Below are positions 12,891-25,124 of a stretch of DNA of 64,000 nucleotides, one piece after another (position 1 is the stretch's first letter; the number at the start of each line of letters is the position of its first letter). Location: the NCBI GenBank assembly GCA_002633025.1, contig NMRB01000096.1, forward strand, positions 103,195-167,194, given 5' to 3'. The notes under the pieces are model-generated. The model made no database searches, was not told the origin of the DNA, and worked only from the letters and a program-made list of their open reading frames with translations. Source of the stretch: Notospermus geniculatus. Taxonomy: Eukaryota > Nemertea > Pilidiophora > Heteronemertea > Lineidae. The position numbers were made by a program, and so were the translations under genes.

Positions 12891-14878
12891 CTCGTACGTC
12901 TCACAAAAGAAGAAGGGCATTGACTCAGGGTTCGTCTCTTTGGGGATTTTCCACGACACATCACCGCTTTCATCCAGGAAGAATTCAGTGCTGAAAAAAA
13001 TGTAGGCTTAATGAACAAACATGATAAATGACGATATTGTATTGAGAATCAGCAGCACACAGCAATATCAATAGGCCTAGGCCTACAGTGGTACTTCCCG
13101 TAAGCAAGCACCTGTCCAATGGATGAACACCTAGGCCCCTATAGGCCTACCGGTAGGCCATATGCGGGATACGGCGTATACCGTAGGCTAGTTAAACCTA
13201 GGCCTACCCGTCGTCCCACTCCCGCCAGGCGCCAGCCAGCCAGCCAGGCAGGCCCAGCCCAGCACAAGCAGCAGGGCCAGGCCAGGCTGCTCACCTCGCT
13301 TATGACCTGCCCCACTGTTAGTAGAGAGGCAAATCAGAAAAAGTGGCTTATTTAAGGAATCAAAATCATTTTGTAGTACAGACCACCCCACGGGCCAACT
13401 ATCCACGGTGGATGCCACTCTGTACTACAAAATGATTTTGATTTTGCCATTTCGGGTTTCTGCCTCTCTACTATGTATGTCAGTTCGGGAAAGTTCAAAA
13501 ATTGGAAACGTTTCCGACTTTGGAAAGGTTTCTTTTTTTGGAAGCGATTTTCGATTCCAAAATCGGGAACGTTTCTGAATTTGGAAGCCCAGAGATTATG
13601 GCACAATCAAGCCTTTTGATGATGATAATTGATAATTATCGATGATTGCAGCCAACTTACGCCAGCAATTCAGATTTTACGCCGTGAAATACAAGGTCAC
13701 AGGTGCTGCCATCTGTTAATGGAAAAAAACACTTCCCGATTTTTGATACTCATATCCCGATTAGGCCTAACATTCAAATAGGCCTACACCGATTCCGATA
13801 TCGGAATCGAAAACCGCTTCCGAAAAAAGAAACGTCGCCAATATTGGAATCGCTGGGCTTCCAAAATCAGAAACGTTTCCAAATTCGGAACTTTCCCGAA
13901 CTGATGTAGGCTCAGTTCGGCAAACGTCAAAATTCGGCAGCGCTGCCGTCAGAGGCAACCCCCGTTGCTGTATACGGCAACGGTTGCTCTCAACGGAAAC
14001 TCTTCGATGCCTCATACGGCATCCCCGAACTTCGGAACACTCTCGGGGCCGAGCACTCACGATCGGGGCTTCCATATTTGGATCATAGAGGGCAGCACAC
14101 ATCAATGGATCGATTTTGCCAAGGAAATGCAAATCCTTCCAAGCATTTTTGACTTTTGTTATTAAAATGGGGCACTACGTGTATATGATGTACTGATAAA
14201 TGTATAAGATGTTGTTAAATGTAATAAAAATAAACAATACGTCATTTTGAGCTGTGTTTTACGACAGGATGATCACCTCATTTATTCTCCCGCCATTTTT
14301 AGCGCCGATGACGTGATGTTGAGGGGGCATCTCAGAAGTTTACATCTGACCGAATTTTTATTACAATTTCAGCTTTCTGCCACCGGCAGTGTCCTTCTAC
14401 GGCAACGGTTGCGTCTGACGGCAGCGCTGCCGAATTTTGACGTTTGCCGAACTGAGGCTAGGCCCTACTACTATGATGCAATTACAGCTGGAAAGGATGC
14501 ATTCGATATGTCGTAATAATGTCGGAGGCTGGCGTGATGGCTGCACGAAAGCATGCATTATTAGGCCTGGCATGCATATGCATGCATCGCATGCATAGGC
14601 CTAGGGCTGCTACACCATGTACATGCCATGCTTATGCATGCATGCATTGCTCGTTTTGTGTTCATTTTTTATGCCCAACTAGGCTAACTTACCCTTCTAT
14701 CCCGGTAGGTTCTAGAGCTCCGGCGAGGGAGACGCACTCAACAATCTGCAATTTATATAAAAAATTTATTAGAGTTTCTCTGTGACACAGAGACATCACA
14801 ATTGAATACAATTTAAGCATCGTTTTAAGACTTTTAACACACCTTCCAAGTCCCATAATACGCTGCCTCTTCCGCCAT
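12891..14878 (-). pseudogene. duplicate exons 1-3 of the double-BTB gene
   Basis: Exon 1' 14878-14843, exon 2' 14745-14693 and exon 3' 12990-12891 keep the start codon, lengths (36, 53, 100 nt), splice sites and promoter spacing of 10586-9794. The CRE is at 14926-14933. The coding sequence differs by one silent base. Alone the copy cannot encode the full protein. It lies upstream of the intact gene on the same strand, so its exon 3' could splice to exon 4 at 9226 and give the same protein. It is therefore either a dead fragment, an alternative promoter, or an assembly duplicate. The sequence cannot decide. Confidence 0.75.
13319..14460. mobile_element. three adjacent hairpin elements in copy B intron 2
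   Basis: Three inverted-repeat units lie side by side. About 13319-13475 has TAGTAGAGAGGCA ends, 13480-13904 has TCAGTTCGGGAAAGTTC ends, and about 13907-14460 has CTCAGTTCGGCAAACGTC ends. All three are absent at the matching site of copy A (near 10208), so they inserted after, or distinguish, the two copies. None has a coding frame with recognisable similarity. Confidence 0.65.
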
Positions 14879-15298
14879 GATGCTTTTCGTGTTTACATCA
14901 TCCACGCATGCGTAAAAAGATCGGGTGACGTCATTCGCGGTAAGTGATGTCAGTGTAAAAGGAATGGTAGTCCGGGAAATGAACGTCCGCGTTACAATAG
15001 TCTTCCAATGTCAAGTTTTTATCAAACTGTCAGGGTTGCCCAGACATGGAATCCGGAGGGACTTTCAGTTCACTGTAGTTCCAAGTTTCTTTATTCAGTA
15101 GGCTAGGCCTATTACATTGATTGCTGAAAATAAGGCTTGACTTGGTCTACCATGAGGTACGGTAGATTAAAGACTTCATGGTTCCTCTGAATAGGGGCGC
15201 TGTTATGGCTGACGATAGTACCGGTAATCAAGAAAGCCTCGCTCTCTCAGCACTGACTAGGATCAGCAAAGCAATTTGAGATTTTCCTACCCCTTACA

Positions 15299-15549
15299 AA
15301 AAGGTCCGTTTATACAGAGAGCGACCGCGACTGCGACCGCGACCGCGACACCGACCGCGACAGCCGCTGTGTATAAAGGAAAACGTCGTGGTCGCCTAGA
15401 AATATGCCAGGACGCATCGAAGTTCACACTACAAAAAAAGTGTCAGCGACATTTTCAAAAAAATTCGATCTGGAGGCAATCGCTGCGGCATGTCGCGCGA
15501 CCAAAATTTTGGTCGCAGTCGCGGGCGCGCTGTGTATAAACGGGCCTTT
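15299..15549. mobile_element. hairpin element with (CGACCG) arms, unit 1
   Basis: Ends read AAGGTCCGTTTATACAGAG and TGTATAAACGGGCCTTT, enclosing CGACCG/CGGTCG-rich arms. It is adjacent, tail to head, to a second unit starting at 15550. Arg/Pro-rich open frames here come from the base composition and are not genes. Confidence 0.65.
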
Positions 15550-15893
15550 AAGGCCCGTTTATACAGAGCGCGACCGCGACTGCGACCGCGACCGCGACAC
15601 CGACCGCGGCAGCCGCTGTGTATAAACGAAAACGCCGTGGTCGCCTGGAAATATGCCAGGACCACATTGAAGTTCACGTTACAAAAAAAAGTGTCGAGCG
15701 GCATTTTCAAAAATTTCGCTCTGGAGGCAATCTCTGCGGCATGCCGCGCGACCAAAATTTTGGTCGCGGCCGCGGTCGCGTTGTGTATAAACGTTCCCAT
15801 TCATTTTACATTTGATCAATCCGATGCGGCTGCCGCGGTCGGTGCCGCGGTCGCGGTCGCAGTCGCGGTCGCGCTCTGTATAAACGGGCCTTT
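15550..15893. mobile_element. hairpin element with (CGACCG) arms, unit 2
   Basis: It begins AAGGCCCGTTTATACAGAGC and ends GCTCTGTATAAACGGGCCTT. Internal GTCGCG blocks pair with the arms. A partial relative is in copy A near 11020-11210. Confidence 0.65.
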
Positions 15894-15981
15894 ACAAAGC
15901 ACTCGTTAGACAACCCCCCCCCCCCGCATCATGGAGTACACTCAGGAAATTTGGAGTCCTTGGAGACGTGGTAGTAGCGCC

Positions 15982-16383
15982 GAGGTTGCGCACTTTTGGA
16001 CTCCGACTCCGACTTCAACTACCGGTACCAGAATTAATTGCAGTCCGCTGTAGACGTCCTTAATAAAAACGAGTTCATAGACGTTTGCAAATCGTAGAAT
16101 GCCATAAAAAGTTCTTTGTGGCAGAATTATTTGACCTGTAATCGGAAGTGCACATACATCGCAAATATTAGTGTTTCAAGTCGTAACGACTAGGCTTACG
16201 ACTTCAATATTCATTCGGCATTTCCCATTTGTAAGGCCAAATTTTTCTGCCTTCAATTTATGGTGTATTGACGAAATGAAAACGTCTATCAACTCGTTTT
16301 TGTCAAGGATGTCCACAGCGCACTGCAGTTCATTCTCGATCGTAGTTCAAGTCGGAGTTTGAGTCGGAAAGGTGCGCAACCTC
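15982..16383. mobile_element. hairpin element, GAGGTTGCGCAC family (copy B)
   Basis: This is the counterpart of 11303-11677, with the same ends and interior. It carries a few small insertions, for example near 16048 and 16105. Confidence 0.7.
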
Positions 16384-16705
16384 GCTATAATCCGATTTAG
16401 AGCGAGTGCAACGGAAAGCAACCAAACTCGTGCGAGGCCTTTTGTAAACCTGTCCCCTACACAAGACAATCAGTTGCTTGGCCCACTCTTGCCCACAGTA
16501 GGCCTACGCCCGGGGGTTAGGCGGAGACATGATAATCATGTTCAAAATTACACATGGCCTACTCTTGACCTCAGCAGTGCCTTTTCAGTCGGAATGTGAC
16601 CAGCCGAGAACATGAAACTCGAACCAGGAAGGTTTAGGAGCAGACGACGCTTCTTTTGCAACCGGATCGTAAAAGACTGGAACAGCCTGCCACCGGACAC
16701 GTGAG
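16384..16705 (+). pseudogene. LINE reverse-transcriptase 3' remnant
   Basis: Frame-disrupted translation gives pieces typical of the C-terminal region of CR1/RTE-like non-LTR polymerases: DLERVQRKATKLVRGL near 16397-16445, GGDMIIMFKITHGLL near 16520-16568 and RFFCNRIVKDWNSLPPD near 16650-16700. Stops and frameshifts lie between them. The first piece is also present in copy A at about 11690-11742. Confidence 0.65.
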
Positions 16706-16744
16706 GCCATATTCTACATGCAGTTCAACTTCCTTAACTCTAAG

Positions 16745-17645
16745 TCTAAAGGGCGGTTTACACTAGGTTGCACCAAGTTGCAAGTTGCAGCAACTTGCAA
16801 CTTCACAGAAAAAAAAAATCAACTCGAGTGGAGACTCAGAGTCTCACTTTAGGGACAAAATGGTTCGAAACACTTTTTGACTCAAAATGAAACAGAAAAT
16901 ATTTCGGCCCGAGACAATGACACCTCGTTCCGAGGGAAAATATTTCGGGCCGAGTTGTTATTGTCTCGCGCCGAAATATTTTCTGTTTCATTTTGAGTCA
17001 AAAAGTGTTTCGAACCATTTTGTCCCTAAAGTGAGACTCTGAGTCTCGACTCGATTTGATTTTTTTCTGTGTTGTTGCAAACTACCTGGGACGGTTTAAG
17101 GCCCGTTTACACATGCAACTTTTCATATGCAACTTCATGCAACTTGTTGCATAAACCTGATGAGACCAAAAAGTTTCATAAAAGTTGCATGTGTAAACGG
17201 GCATGCAACTTGTTGCAACTCGATCACGCTGGATGTTGCATCGATTTTCCTATGTGTAAACCGTCCCAAGGTACAAAAAGCACAAAATTGACACAATAAA
17301 TGAAATAAACAAGAAGTCAATCTCCAGAATTCACGAATTTTCGACCCCAACCGGGGTCGAAAAAGACCCCGGTTGAAAAAAGACCCCGGTTGTAAACCGG
17401 TTGTAAACCGTCCCAGGTAGTTTGCAACAAGTTGCAAGTTGCTGCAACTTGCAACTTGGTGCAACCTAGTGTAAACGGGCCTTTACACATAGAAAAATTG
17501 ATGCAACATCCAGCGTGACCGAGTTGCAACAAGTTGCATGCCCGTTTACACATGCAACTTTTATGAAACTTTTTGGTCTCATCAGGTTTATGCAACAAGT
17601 TGCATGAAGTTGCATATGAAAAGTTGCATGTGTAAACGGGCCTTT
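16745..17645. mobile_element. nested hairpin complex (GTTTACAC / TTGCAACTTG)
   Basis: Sequence related to GGCGGTTTACACTAGG and TGTAAACGGGCCT repeats several times with TTGCAACTTGTTGCA arms. It encloses a long inverted repeat at about 16822-17060 (arms GAGACTCAGAGTCTCACTTT) and a CCCCGGTTGGGGTC palindrome near 17345. The complex interrupts an older GTATTCTAGAA-family element whose halves lie at about 16705-16744 and 17646-17713. Confidence 0.6.
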
Positions 17646-18225
17646 AGGTTCCCCTTAGCTATTGTTTGCAGGGCAGAATACAAAGTTATAAGGAGGCTTC
17701 TGCAGGCCGTAGTCATGGCACCCTTTCTCACTTTTCAAGTCGCGGCTGGACAAGTCTTGGGATGGTACTAGGGATTGTTACTTGTATCAATCCCTCATTC
17801 TAATCTTAGTGAGAAGAATCTGATGCCACAACGGAGTGATCACGAGGATAAACAGCAGACAACGTGTGGCGGGACAATGTATATTTGTATATATTACTAG
17901 GCCTAAGATTTTTCTGCGTCAACCCCAAGCCATGCGCACAAGTTTATTTTTCGTCCCAAAGCACGATTGCAGAGGCAAAGACCCGCAAGGGCCATAGCCT
18001 ATGATGATGATGGCGGACATTAATGCTGCAGGCCCTGTGACGGAATCACCGATCTCGATGTGGGGGATACCTAACCGCGACGAGTTGTCTTGGGGGTAGG
18101 CTCGTAATTCGTAATCCCATCCTGAGAATCTCAGGTCATTTACGGTCGTACTCTCCCTCAAAGCGCGAGTTGGGGAGCCGGTTGTGAAGACCCTGGGTGC
18201 GAGGATCATGGCATATCCCTAAACG

Positions 18226-18860
18226 ACGGCTTGAATTACCCCGCAGACTCCATCCCCACGCACAGAACATTCTAGGTTTTCTTCGGTTGTGTATCATCAA
18301 GTTCTCTCTGATAGTCATAAACAACAGCCCGGGGGCCTTGCATTGGTCGCCCCGCACATCCCTTGAAACGACGGCTTGAATTAATACCCCACAGGCTCCA
18401 TCCCCACGCACAGAACATTCTAGGTTTTCTTCGGTTGTGTATCATCAAGTTCCCTCTGATAGGATAAACAACAGCCCGGGGGCCTTGCATTGGTCGCCCC
18501 GCACATCCCTTGAAACGACGGCTCGAATTACCCAACAGACTCCATCCCCATATGCCGTGGTGCGGAGCGACCAATGCAAGGCCCCCGGGCTGTTGTTTAT
18601 CCTATCAGAGGGAACTTGATGATACCCAACCGAAGAAAACCTATAGAATGTTCTGAGCGTGTGGCCAAACGACGGCTTGAATTACCCCACAGACTCCATC
18701 CCCACGCACAGAACATTCTAGGTTTTCTTCGGTTGGGTATCATCAAAAATAGATAAGCGAGCGCTCGCTTATCTATTTTTGGTATCATCAAGTTCCCTCT
18801 GATAGTCACAAACAACAGCCCGGGGGCCTTGCATTGGTCGCCCCGCAATCTCCTTCCCTT
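18226..18860. repeat. cluster of about 150-bp direct and inverted repeats
   Basis: A unit containing CCATCCCCACGCACAGAACA, TTCTTCGGTTG, AACAGCCCGGGGGCCTTGC and ACGACGGCTTGAATTA occurs directly from about 18226, 18377 and 18522. It is partly inverted at about 18560-18640 and direct again to about 18850. A 36-bp perfect palindrome sits inside at 18745-18780. No gene is seen. Confidence 0.6.
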
Positions 18861-18956
18861 TGACATGTTGAGGGCATCACCACCGCGGACGACGACGATC
18901 GTAGTCCATACCAACGCAATCTTGACGCACGTTCCGTGACACGTGTAAATGGCATT

Positions 18957-19153
18957 AGGCTCCAGTTCCATAGAGCTCACGTTGACACTTTTCACGCGCC
19001 ACGCTTCACGTTTTCCTTTCGTTCCTCGATTCAGCGCACAACGAGACACACATTATACCTGGCCTGTGTCATGCTTTCTCCGAGGAACGAAAGGAAAACG
19101 TGAAGCGTGGCGCGTGAAAAGTGTCAACGTGAACTCTATGGAACTGAAGCCTT
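18957..19153. mobile_element. hairpin element with about 75-bp arms
   Basis: The left arm begins AGGCTCCAGTTCCATAGAG and the right arm ends CTCTATGGAACTGAAGCCT. The arms are nearly perfect complements through ACGTTTTCCTTTCGTTCCTC. The loop is about 45 bp. No coding capacity. Confidence 0.7.
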
Positions 19154-19740
19154 AGAGACGTTGCGCAGCGGCCCAACTCCGACTTCATTAACTACGAGAA
19201 TGAATTGCAGTCGGCTATGGACATCCTTCATAAAAACGATTTGATAAGTTATCAATTCGTCAAACACCATAAATTGAAGGCAGAAAATTTTGGATATAAT
19301 GAATATTGAAGTCGTAATCCTAGACCTAGTCGTGCAGTTCGAAGGGCGGCGCGTGACCGGAGGCCTTGATTAGCCAAGATGGAAATCAACATGAACCCCA
19401 TCAATGGGGAAGTCCACTTTATCAATGAATTTGGTGACGTTTTTTGTTGCTGTGACAATTTTCTCTGATGTGTTGCGCGGAATTGTCGAGATTTCACTAT
19501 AAATGTGACTAATGGAAATGGAGACGGGCATTTTACCGTAAATTGTTACCGGTTGCCTGCTGTCTTTCTCTAGAATGTTCTCTAATCGGGTCGTGTGTCA
19601 CGACCCAGTTTGTGATGGCGCCGTGTGATGTGACAACGTTTCCTGTTCTGAGATGCCGCTAATTTTTCACATGACCACCACTTGCGCGCTTTGGGGGTTA
19701 AGTCGTCACCTCTTCCCGTGAAGGTGAAGAGATGGGGAGC

Positions 19741-19748
19741 TATAAAAG
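19741..19748 (+). promoter_or_regulatory. TATA box of the RASD-like gene
   Basis: TATAAAAG lies 75 bp upstream of the ATG at 19823, a normal spacing for a TSS near 19770 and a short 5' UTR. It rules out the longer in-frame TTG-initiated reading that begins at 19682. Confidence 0.65.
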
Positions 19749-19822
19749 TCAGCCAAATTTATTGCTTCATCAAAACAAATTTCTACATTGACGTAGACGG
19801 TTCTATCTGCCATCAACTCAAC

Positions 19823-20551
19823 ATGACGAGACCAACACGCCTTTCAACGTGCTCGACAGTTTCGACTGGTTCAACATCAGTCGCATCCGTGACCACCCCG
19901 TACACCATCGCAATCATGGGCGATGGCGGAGTCGGGAAGAGCAGTATCATCTCCCAGTTCTTCCGAAGAAAATTCTCCAGCGTCTACGCACCGACAGTTG
20001 AGGAGTTCTATCGAGAGACAATCACCGCCGACGGACAAGCGATCACATTTGAAATCTTAGACACGGCAGGGTCGTATTCCTTTCCGGCGATGAGACAAAT
20101 TTACATCAAAAAAGCCGATGTTTTCGTGCTGGTGTTCGCCCTGGACAATCCAGAGTCATTCGAAAGGTTGTTAGAATTGCGTTCGGAGATCATCAGTGGC
20201 CTCCAAGGCAAGCCGGTTCCCTTGATTATCGTCGGGAACAAAAGCGACACCGTCACAGAGCGAAGCGTAGAGAACGTGGTTCGAGAACTGACCATCGAAT
20301 GCGAATGGAGCAATAGTTACGTTGAATGCTCCGCCCTGCGAAATTCAAACGTGGACAAAGTTTTTCTGCATACTGTGAAAGCGTTACGGCGGTCGGGCTG
20401 GGATCTACCATCGAACCCAAAGAACGTTTGCGCTGGTTACTCCAGGTATGTTAGGAGCATGAGTCTGACAAAGACACCAAGCAAATCTTCTATGGACTTG
20501 TTGAAATTAAAAAAGTCAAAGTGGCAAACAAACGCCTGCACGATATTGTAA
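19823..20551 (+). CDS. RASD/Dexras-like Ras-family GTPase, intronless
   Basis: A single 242-residue frame with a good start context (A at -3). G1 is GDGGVGKS (33-40), G2 is APTVEEFY around T58, G3 is DTAG (80-83), G4 is NKSD (139-142) and G5 is ECSAL (168-172). The segment SFPAMRQIYIKKADVFVLVF matches the RASD/Rhes branch, whose members read FPAMRRL and VFSLD there. A Ser follows DTAG where Ras has the catalytic Gln61, which suggests low intrinsic GTPase activity, as in RASD/RASL relatives. The C-terminus has a basic stretch (KLKKSK) and a CAAX box, CTIL. Leu at the last position predicts geranylgeranylation and membrane anchoring. RASD genes elsewhere are short and few-exon, often signal-induced modulators of G-protein and cAMP signalling. 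Which RASD/RASL paralogue it is remains open. Confidence 0.88.
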   Translation: MTRPTRLSTCSTVSTGSTSVASVTTPYTIAIMGDGGVGKSSIISQFFRRKFSSVYAPTVEEFYRETITADGQAITFEILDTAGSYSFPAMRQIYIKKADVFVLVFALDNPESFERLLELRSEIISGLQGKPVPLIIVGNKSDTVTERSVENVVRELTIECEWSNSYVECSALRNSNVDKVFLHTVKALRRSGWDLPSNPKNVCAGYSRYVRSMSLTKTPSKSSMDLLKLKKSKWQTNACTIL

Positions 20552-20811
20552 ACTTGCGATGGAAGACGCATTTGGTTGCGACCTTCTAGCTCACAAAGAG
20601 TTAAATGCGTCTTGCCCAGGAAATCCCAAAATTGCTGGTTGTGCGGACGAGTGATGGGAAAGTGAGGCATTCTGTCGTTTATGGACCGGTTTCACCGAAA
20701 ACCATCCAGATCCAATGAGTCATGTAACTGGTGTTGCTCTCGAATAGGCGCTCATTTCAGGGTAATTGTTGACATATCGAAGTATTGTAAATAATTTTTT
20801 TGTTCATGACA

Positions 20812-20817
20812 AATAAA
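20812..20817 (+). terminator. polyadenylation signal of the RASD-like gene
   Basis: AATAAA lies about 260 bp after the stop codon at 20549-20551, giving a compact single-exon transcript. Confidence 0.6.
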
Positions 20818-21201
20818 GCGGGTCACGCAATTGCTTTTGTACCGGTGTAACTGCTTGGTGTTGTCGGTTTTTTTGACACTTTTCGTCTAATCGACCAATT
20901 TTCAGCCTAATTTCTATTTCACCGACCCATAGGTGTAGATCTTATTCAACTATGAACGGTGTGGCATCGCTCCCAAGCTGAGTGCAAGCTCCGCGGTTAC
21001 TATTTTATTCTTGGTGGTGAATGATTGACATCTCCAAGAGACGAGGTACATGTAGGATCAAGCTAGGGGCAAAGGACAGCAGTACGCCTACTCAGCCCCT
21101 CAAAGAACCTCGACTCAATACCGACTACGCGGTACATGTGGGAAAGTCGCCAGATGATCACCTGCGACGGTCATAGTTCGTAGCTGAACACCTTGTATGT
21201 C

Positions 21202-21757
21202 CACGGGCAGCTGTACTTATGGTGATATAACCCCTAAAATATATAAAAAGACTTTTTATATATTTTACCGGTAGGGGTTATATCACCATAAGTACAGCTG
21301 CCCGTGGTATGTCCCTACCCTTATCGCGTCAGGGCTGGGTTGCACAAAACTCATGTTAGCGCTAACATGAGTTTTGTGCAACCGGCCCCAGGTGTGTCCC
21401 TACCCTTAGGCGCTAAATCCATTCACGCGATTTTCTTGCCGCAGACGCTCGTTTCCGCCGCGTTGGTCCTGGCAAAGGATGCGACATCGCGCGGCACGAA
21501 AATCGCGTGAATGGATTCTTAGCTGCTTTTCCACGAGACGTTTGCGGACGCGATTTCGGTGGCGGACGCGGGTGCGAGTGAAATAGCTAAAGGGAAATAC
21601 ATTGGACCCGCGCCCGCCTCCTATTCCGCGCCCGCAAACGTATCGTGGAAAAGCAGCCTAAAGCCTAGTTTATACTTCGACGCAAGACCATCGGCGTACA
21701 GATTTTGATCGTGCGTCGGACGCCGATGGTCTTGCGTCGAAGTATAAACTAGGCATA
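21202..21757. mobile_element. five hairpin elements in series
   Basis: Five unrelated inverted-repeat units tile this block. 21202-21306 has CACGGGCAGCTGTACTTATG arms. 21331-21390 is a 60-bp near-palindrome, GGTTGCACAAAACTCATG. 21411-21522 has ATCCATTCACGCGATTTTC arms. 21521-21662 has AGCTGCTTTTCCACGA arms around GCGGACGCG. 21662-21757 has GCCTAGTTTATACTTCGACG arms. Short direct repeats of TGTCCCTACCCTTA flank the second unit. No gene is present. Confidence 0.75.
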
Positions 21758-21836
21758 AAGCGGGTGATCCACTGTTGCGATTTTAGCTTGAGACGGTATG
21801 GGCGGTATTTTCCGCCAAAATCTCAGCGCGATAATT

Positions 21837-21988
21837 CAAAGAGGGAATAGTTGACAGAGGGAATATTTCTACTTTGTTTCCATTAGACAACCAAAGAGGG
21901 AATAGTTGACAGAGGGAATAGTTGACAGAGGGAATAGTTGACAGAGGGAATAGTTGACAGAGGGAATAGTTGACAGAGGGAATAGTTG
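21837..21988 (+). repeat. 16-bp tandem repeat adjoining a gap
   Basis: The unit ACAGAGGGAATAGTTG is repeated head to tail, nearly perfectly from about 21893. It runs directly into the assembly gap, so its true length is unknown. Confidence 0.85.
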
Positions 21989-22111
21989 NNNNNNNNNNNN
22001 NNNNNNNNNNNNNNNNNNNNNNNNNNNNNNNNNNNNNNNNNNNNNNNNNNNNNNNNNNNNNNNNNNNNNNNNNNNNNNNNNNNNNNNNNNNNNNNNNNNN
22101 NNNNNNNNNNN
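21989..22111. other. assembly gap (123 N)
   Basis: A run of N. Open frames crossing it are meaningless. Confidence 0.99.
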
Positions 22112-22817
22112 ACACAAAAATATTTCACGAGTTAAACTTAGTTGTCGCCATCTGGTGTCCTTTTCAAGCATACAAAAATACTTCATCAGACTTACACTTA
22201 GTTGTTGTCACTTAGTGTCCTTTTCATGCACTTACAATTTAATTGCTTGAAGTAACTGTCTTTTTTGCTCAGTTACAGATGTCTTTCTGTTGTCTTATTA
22301 TTTGCGGTAATAACCGCCCATAGACCAGTCTACCATGCGACTACACTGGTTTTGTGGCGGAGGGTCACATTTTTGTTTCACTTTGGACGGACGCGAACAA
22401 TCCGCTTCAACAGTTCAAAGCAGCTGGTGGTAAGAGCACAAAAATAGACAAAGACCATCTATTTTTGACAATACTGAAGCGTAAAACCGTATGCTTCTTG
22501 GCGCTCTCTCCGATTTATCTCCATCAACCCTTTTCTCTGGTGTATCAGGCAAGGTCCATCATGCTGTTCCTTTTGGACCATTTCTCAGGACATCAATATC
22601 AACTACCAAATTTAGAAGCTGGCAGGCCATGTTTCTGAACAGTTCCTCCAGAACGTTCGGAGACACTAAAATGCCTATTTGGACGTGTCCTCCAGCAAAG
22701 CCATGGCCTGATCAGTCAGTCTAGTTACTGGGCGACTGACTTCTCAAGTTTTCTGTTAGGGACTGTTTACTCATACAAAACTAAGACAACTCATCACGTC
22801 AGTCTTTGTACATTTTT

Positions 22818-22823
22818 TTTATT
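22818..22823 (-). terminator. RPS15A polyadenylation signal
   Basis: AATAAA on the minus strand, 24 bp after the stop codon. Very short 3' UTRs are typical of ribosomal protein genes. Confidence 0.65.
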
Positions 22824-22846
22824 ACATAATTCTTACACGACTCGCT

Positions 22847-24238
<1,392 letters not shown>

Positions 24239-24298
24239 CTAGTCTGCGTGCCGATGCGGGCGATGGTCTTGCTGAGATGGTTAATGTAAACCGCGGAA

Positions 24299-24450
24299 CG
24301 AGTTCAGAATCTCCGACCAGTGCCCAAAAAAGGTCATCAATTGACGGAATAATAAGCCGCATTATATTGTACAATCAGCATGATCAGGATTTCCATTGTG
24401 TGCCATGGAGTACATGGAGTAACGTCACTTGCGATCGGGGATTCTAAACT
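24299..24450. mobile_element. MITE with AGAATC(C)CCGATC ends, copy 1
   Basis: The interior shares CCCAAAAAAGGTCATC, AATAAGCCGCATT and GGATTTCCATTGTGTGCCA with 26640-26762 and 58648-58775. Ends are inverted repeats of GTTTAGAATCCCCGATC. This copy lies in the first intron of RPS15A. Confidence 0.65.
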
Positions 24451-25124
24451 TTTTAGCCTAAACCAGGGCTTTCCGTTTGACCAGTCTACACCATCACAGT
24501 AAACCGTGATTCTGTACTGTGAGACCACATCGACATACATTTTTTCCAGAATTGTGTACAAATTCAGCATTGAAAAAAAACTCAAAATTCTTCCTGAATA
24601 TATCGAGTTATGTGTGTTGAACATGAATATGGCCGATTTTTTCAATTAAAAGTTTTTTTAAAGAAGTTAAAAGTTTTTGAAAATTGGGCCCTAGCCCTAG
24701 GCCCCCTACATTTTGTACAGGCGAATGTACAGTCACGCAATAGCCTACCGTGATGGTGTAGACTGTTGACGGGACACACGTCACATGCCTCAGTCAGTGG
24801 ACACTGACTGGACAGTGCACTTCACTTCCCACGCGACTTGACAGGCCACACGGCACAGCCATGACGATGACCGTCATGACCGTGCACGCTCACGGTGACC
24901 GCGACCGAAAAGCAAGGCGGTCTGCAACTGTCTCATGCAGAGCCAAGTCTCCTATTTCACGTGCCCTTTCTTTTCGGTTTAGCAGCAATATCTCAACAAC
25001 ATGGATATTTCAACATCACCGCCTACATCTCATCTTTATTTTAATTGTGTTTGATTACATAGATATTCATTATCCGAGCAGATGAGGGGTGATTATTAGA
25101 TAGACTCCAAAAACTTCATCGTAC

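Larger units (their letters stand above)
12757..16443. repeat. tandem segmental duplication, copy B
   Basis: This second copy of 9661-11742 is enlarged by hairpin elements at about 13319-14460 and 15299-15893. Its left edge abuts the (CGT)n end of an unrelated repeat ending about 12756. Its right edge fades at about 16443, within LINE-derived sequence. It begins inside the intron between exons 3 and 4, so exons 4-18 are not duplicated. Confidence 0.85.

Noticed and set aside
15276-15909. Overlapping Arg/Pro/Ala-rich open frames on both strands
   Set aside because: They arise from CGACCG-rich hairpin arms, which are open in several frames. No similarity or promoter.
19682-19822. N-terminal extension of the RASD-like protein
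   Set aside because: The first codon is TTG and the TATA box at 19741 lies inside the extension, so the ATG at 19823 is the start.
21783-22250. Open frames across the N gap
   Set aside because: They consist of unknown bases and a 16-bp tandem repeat.
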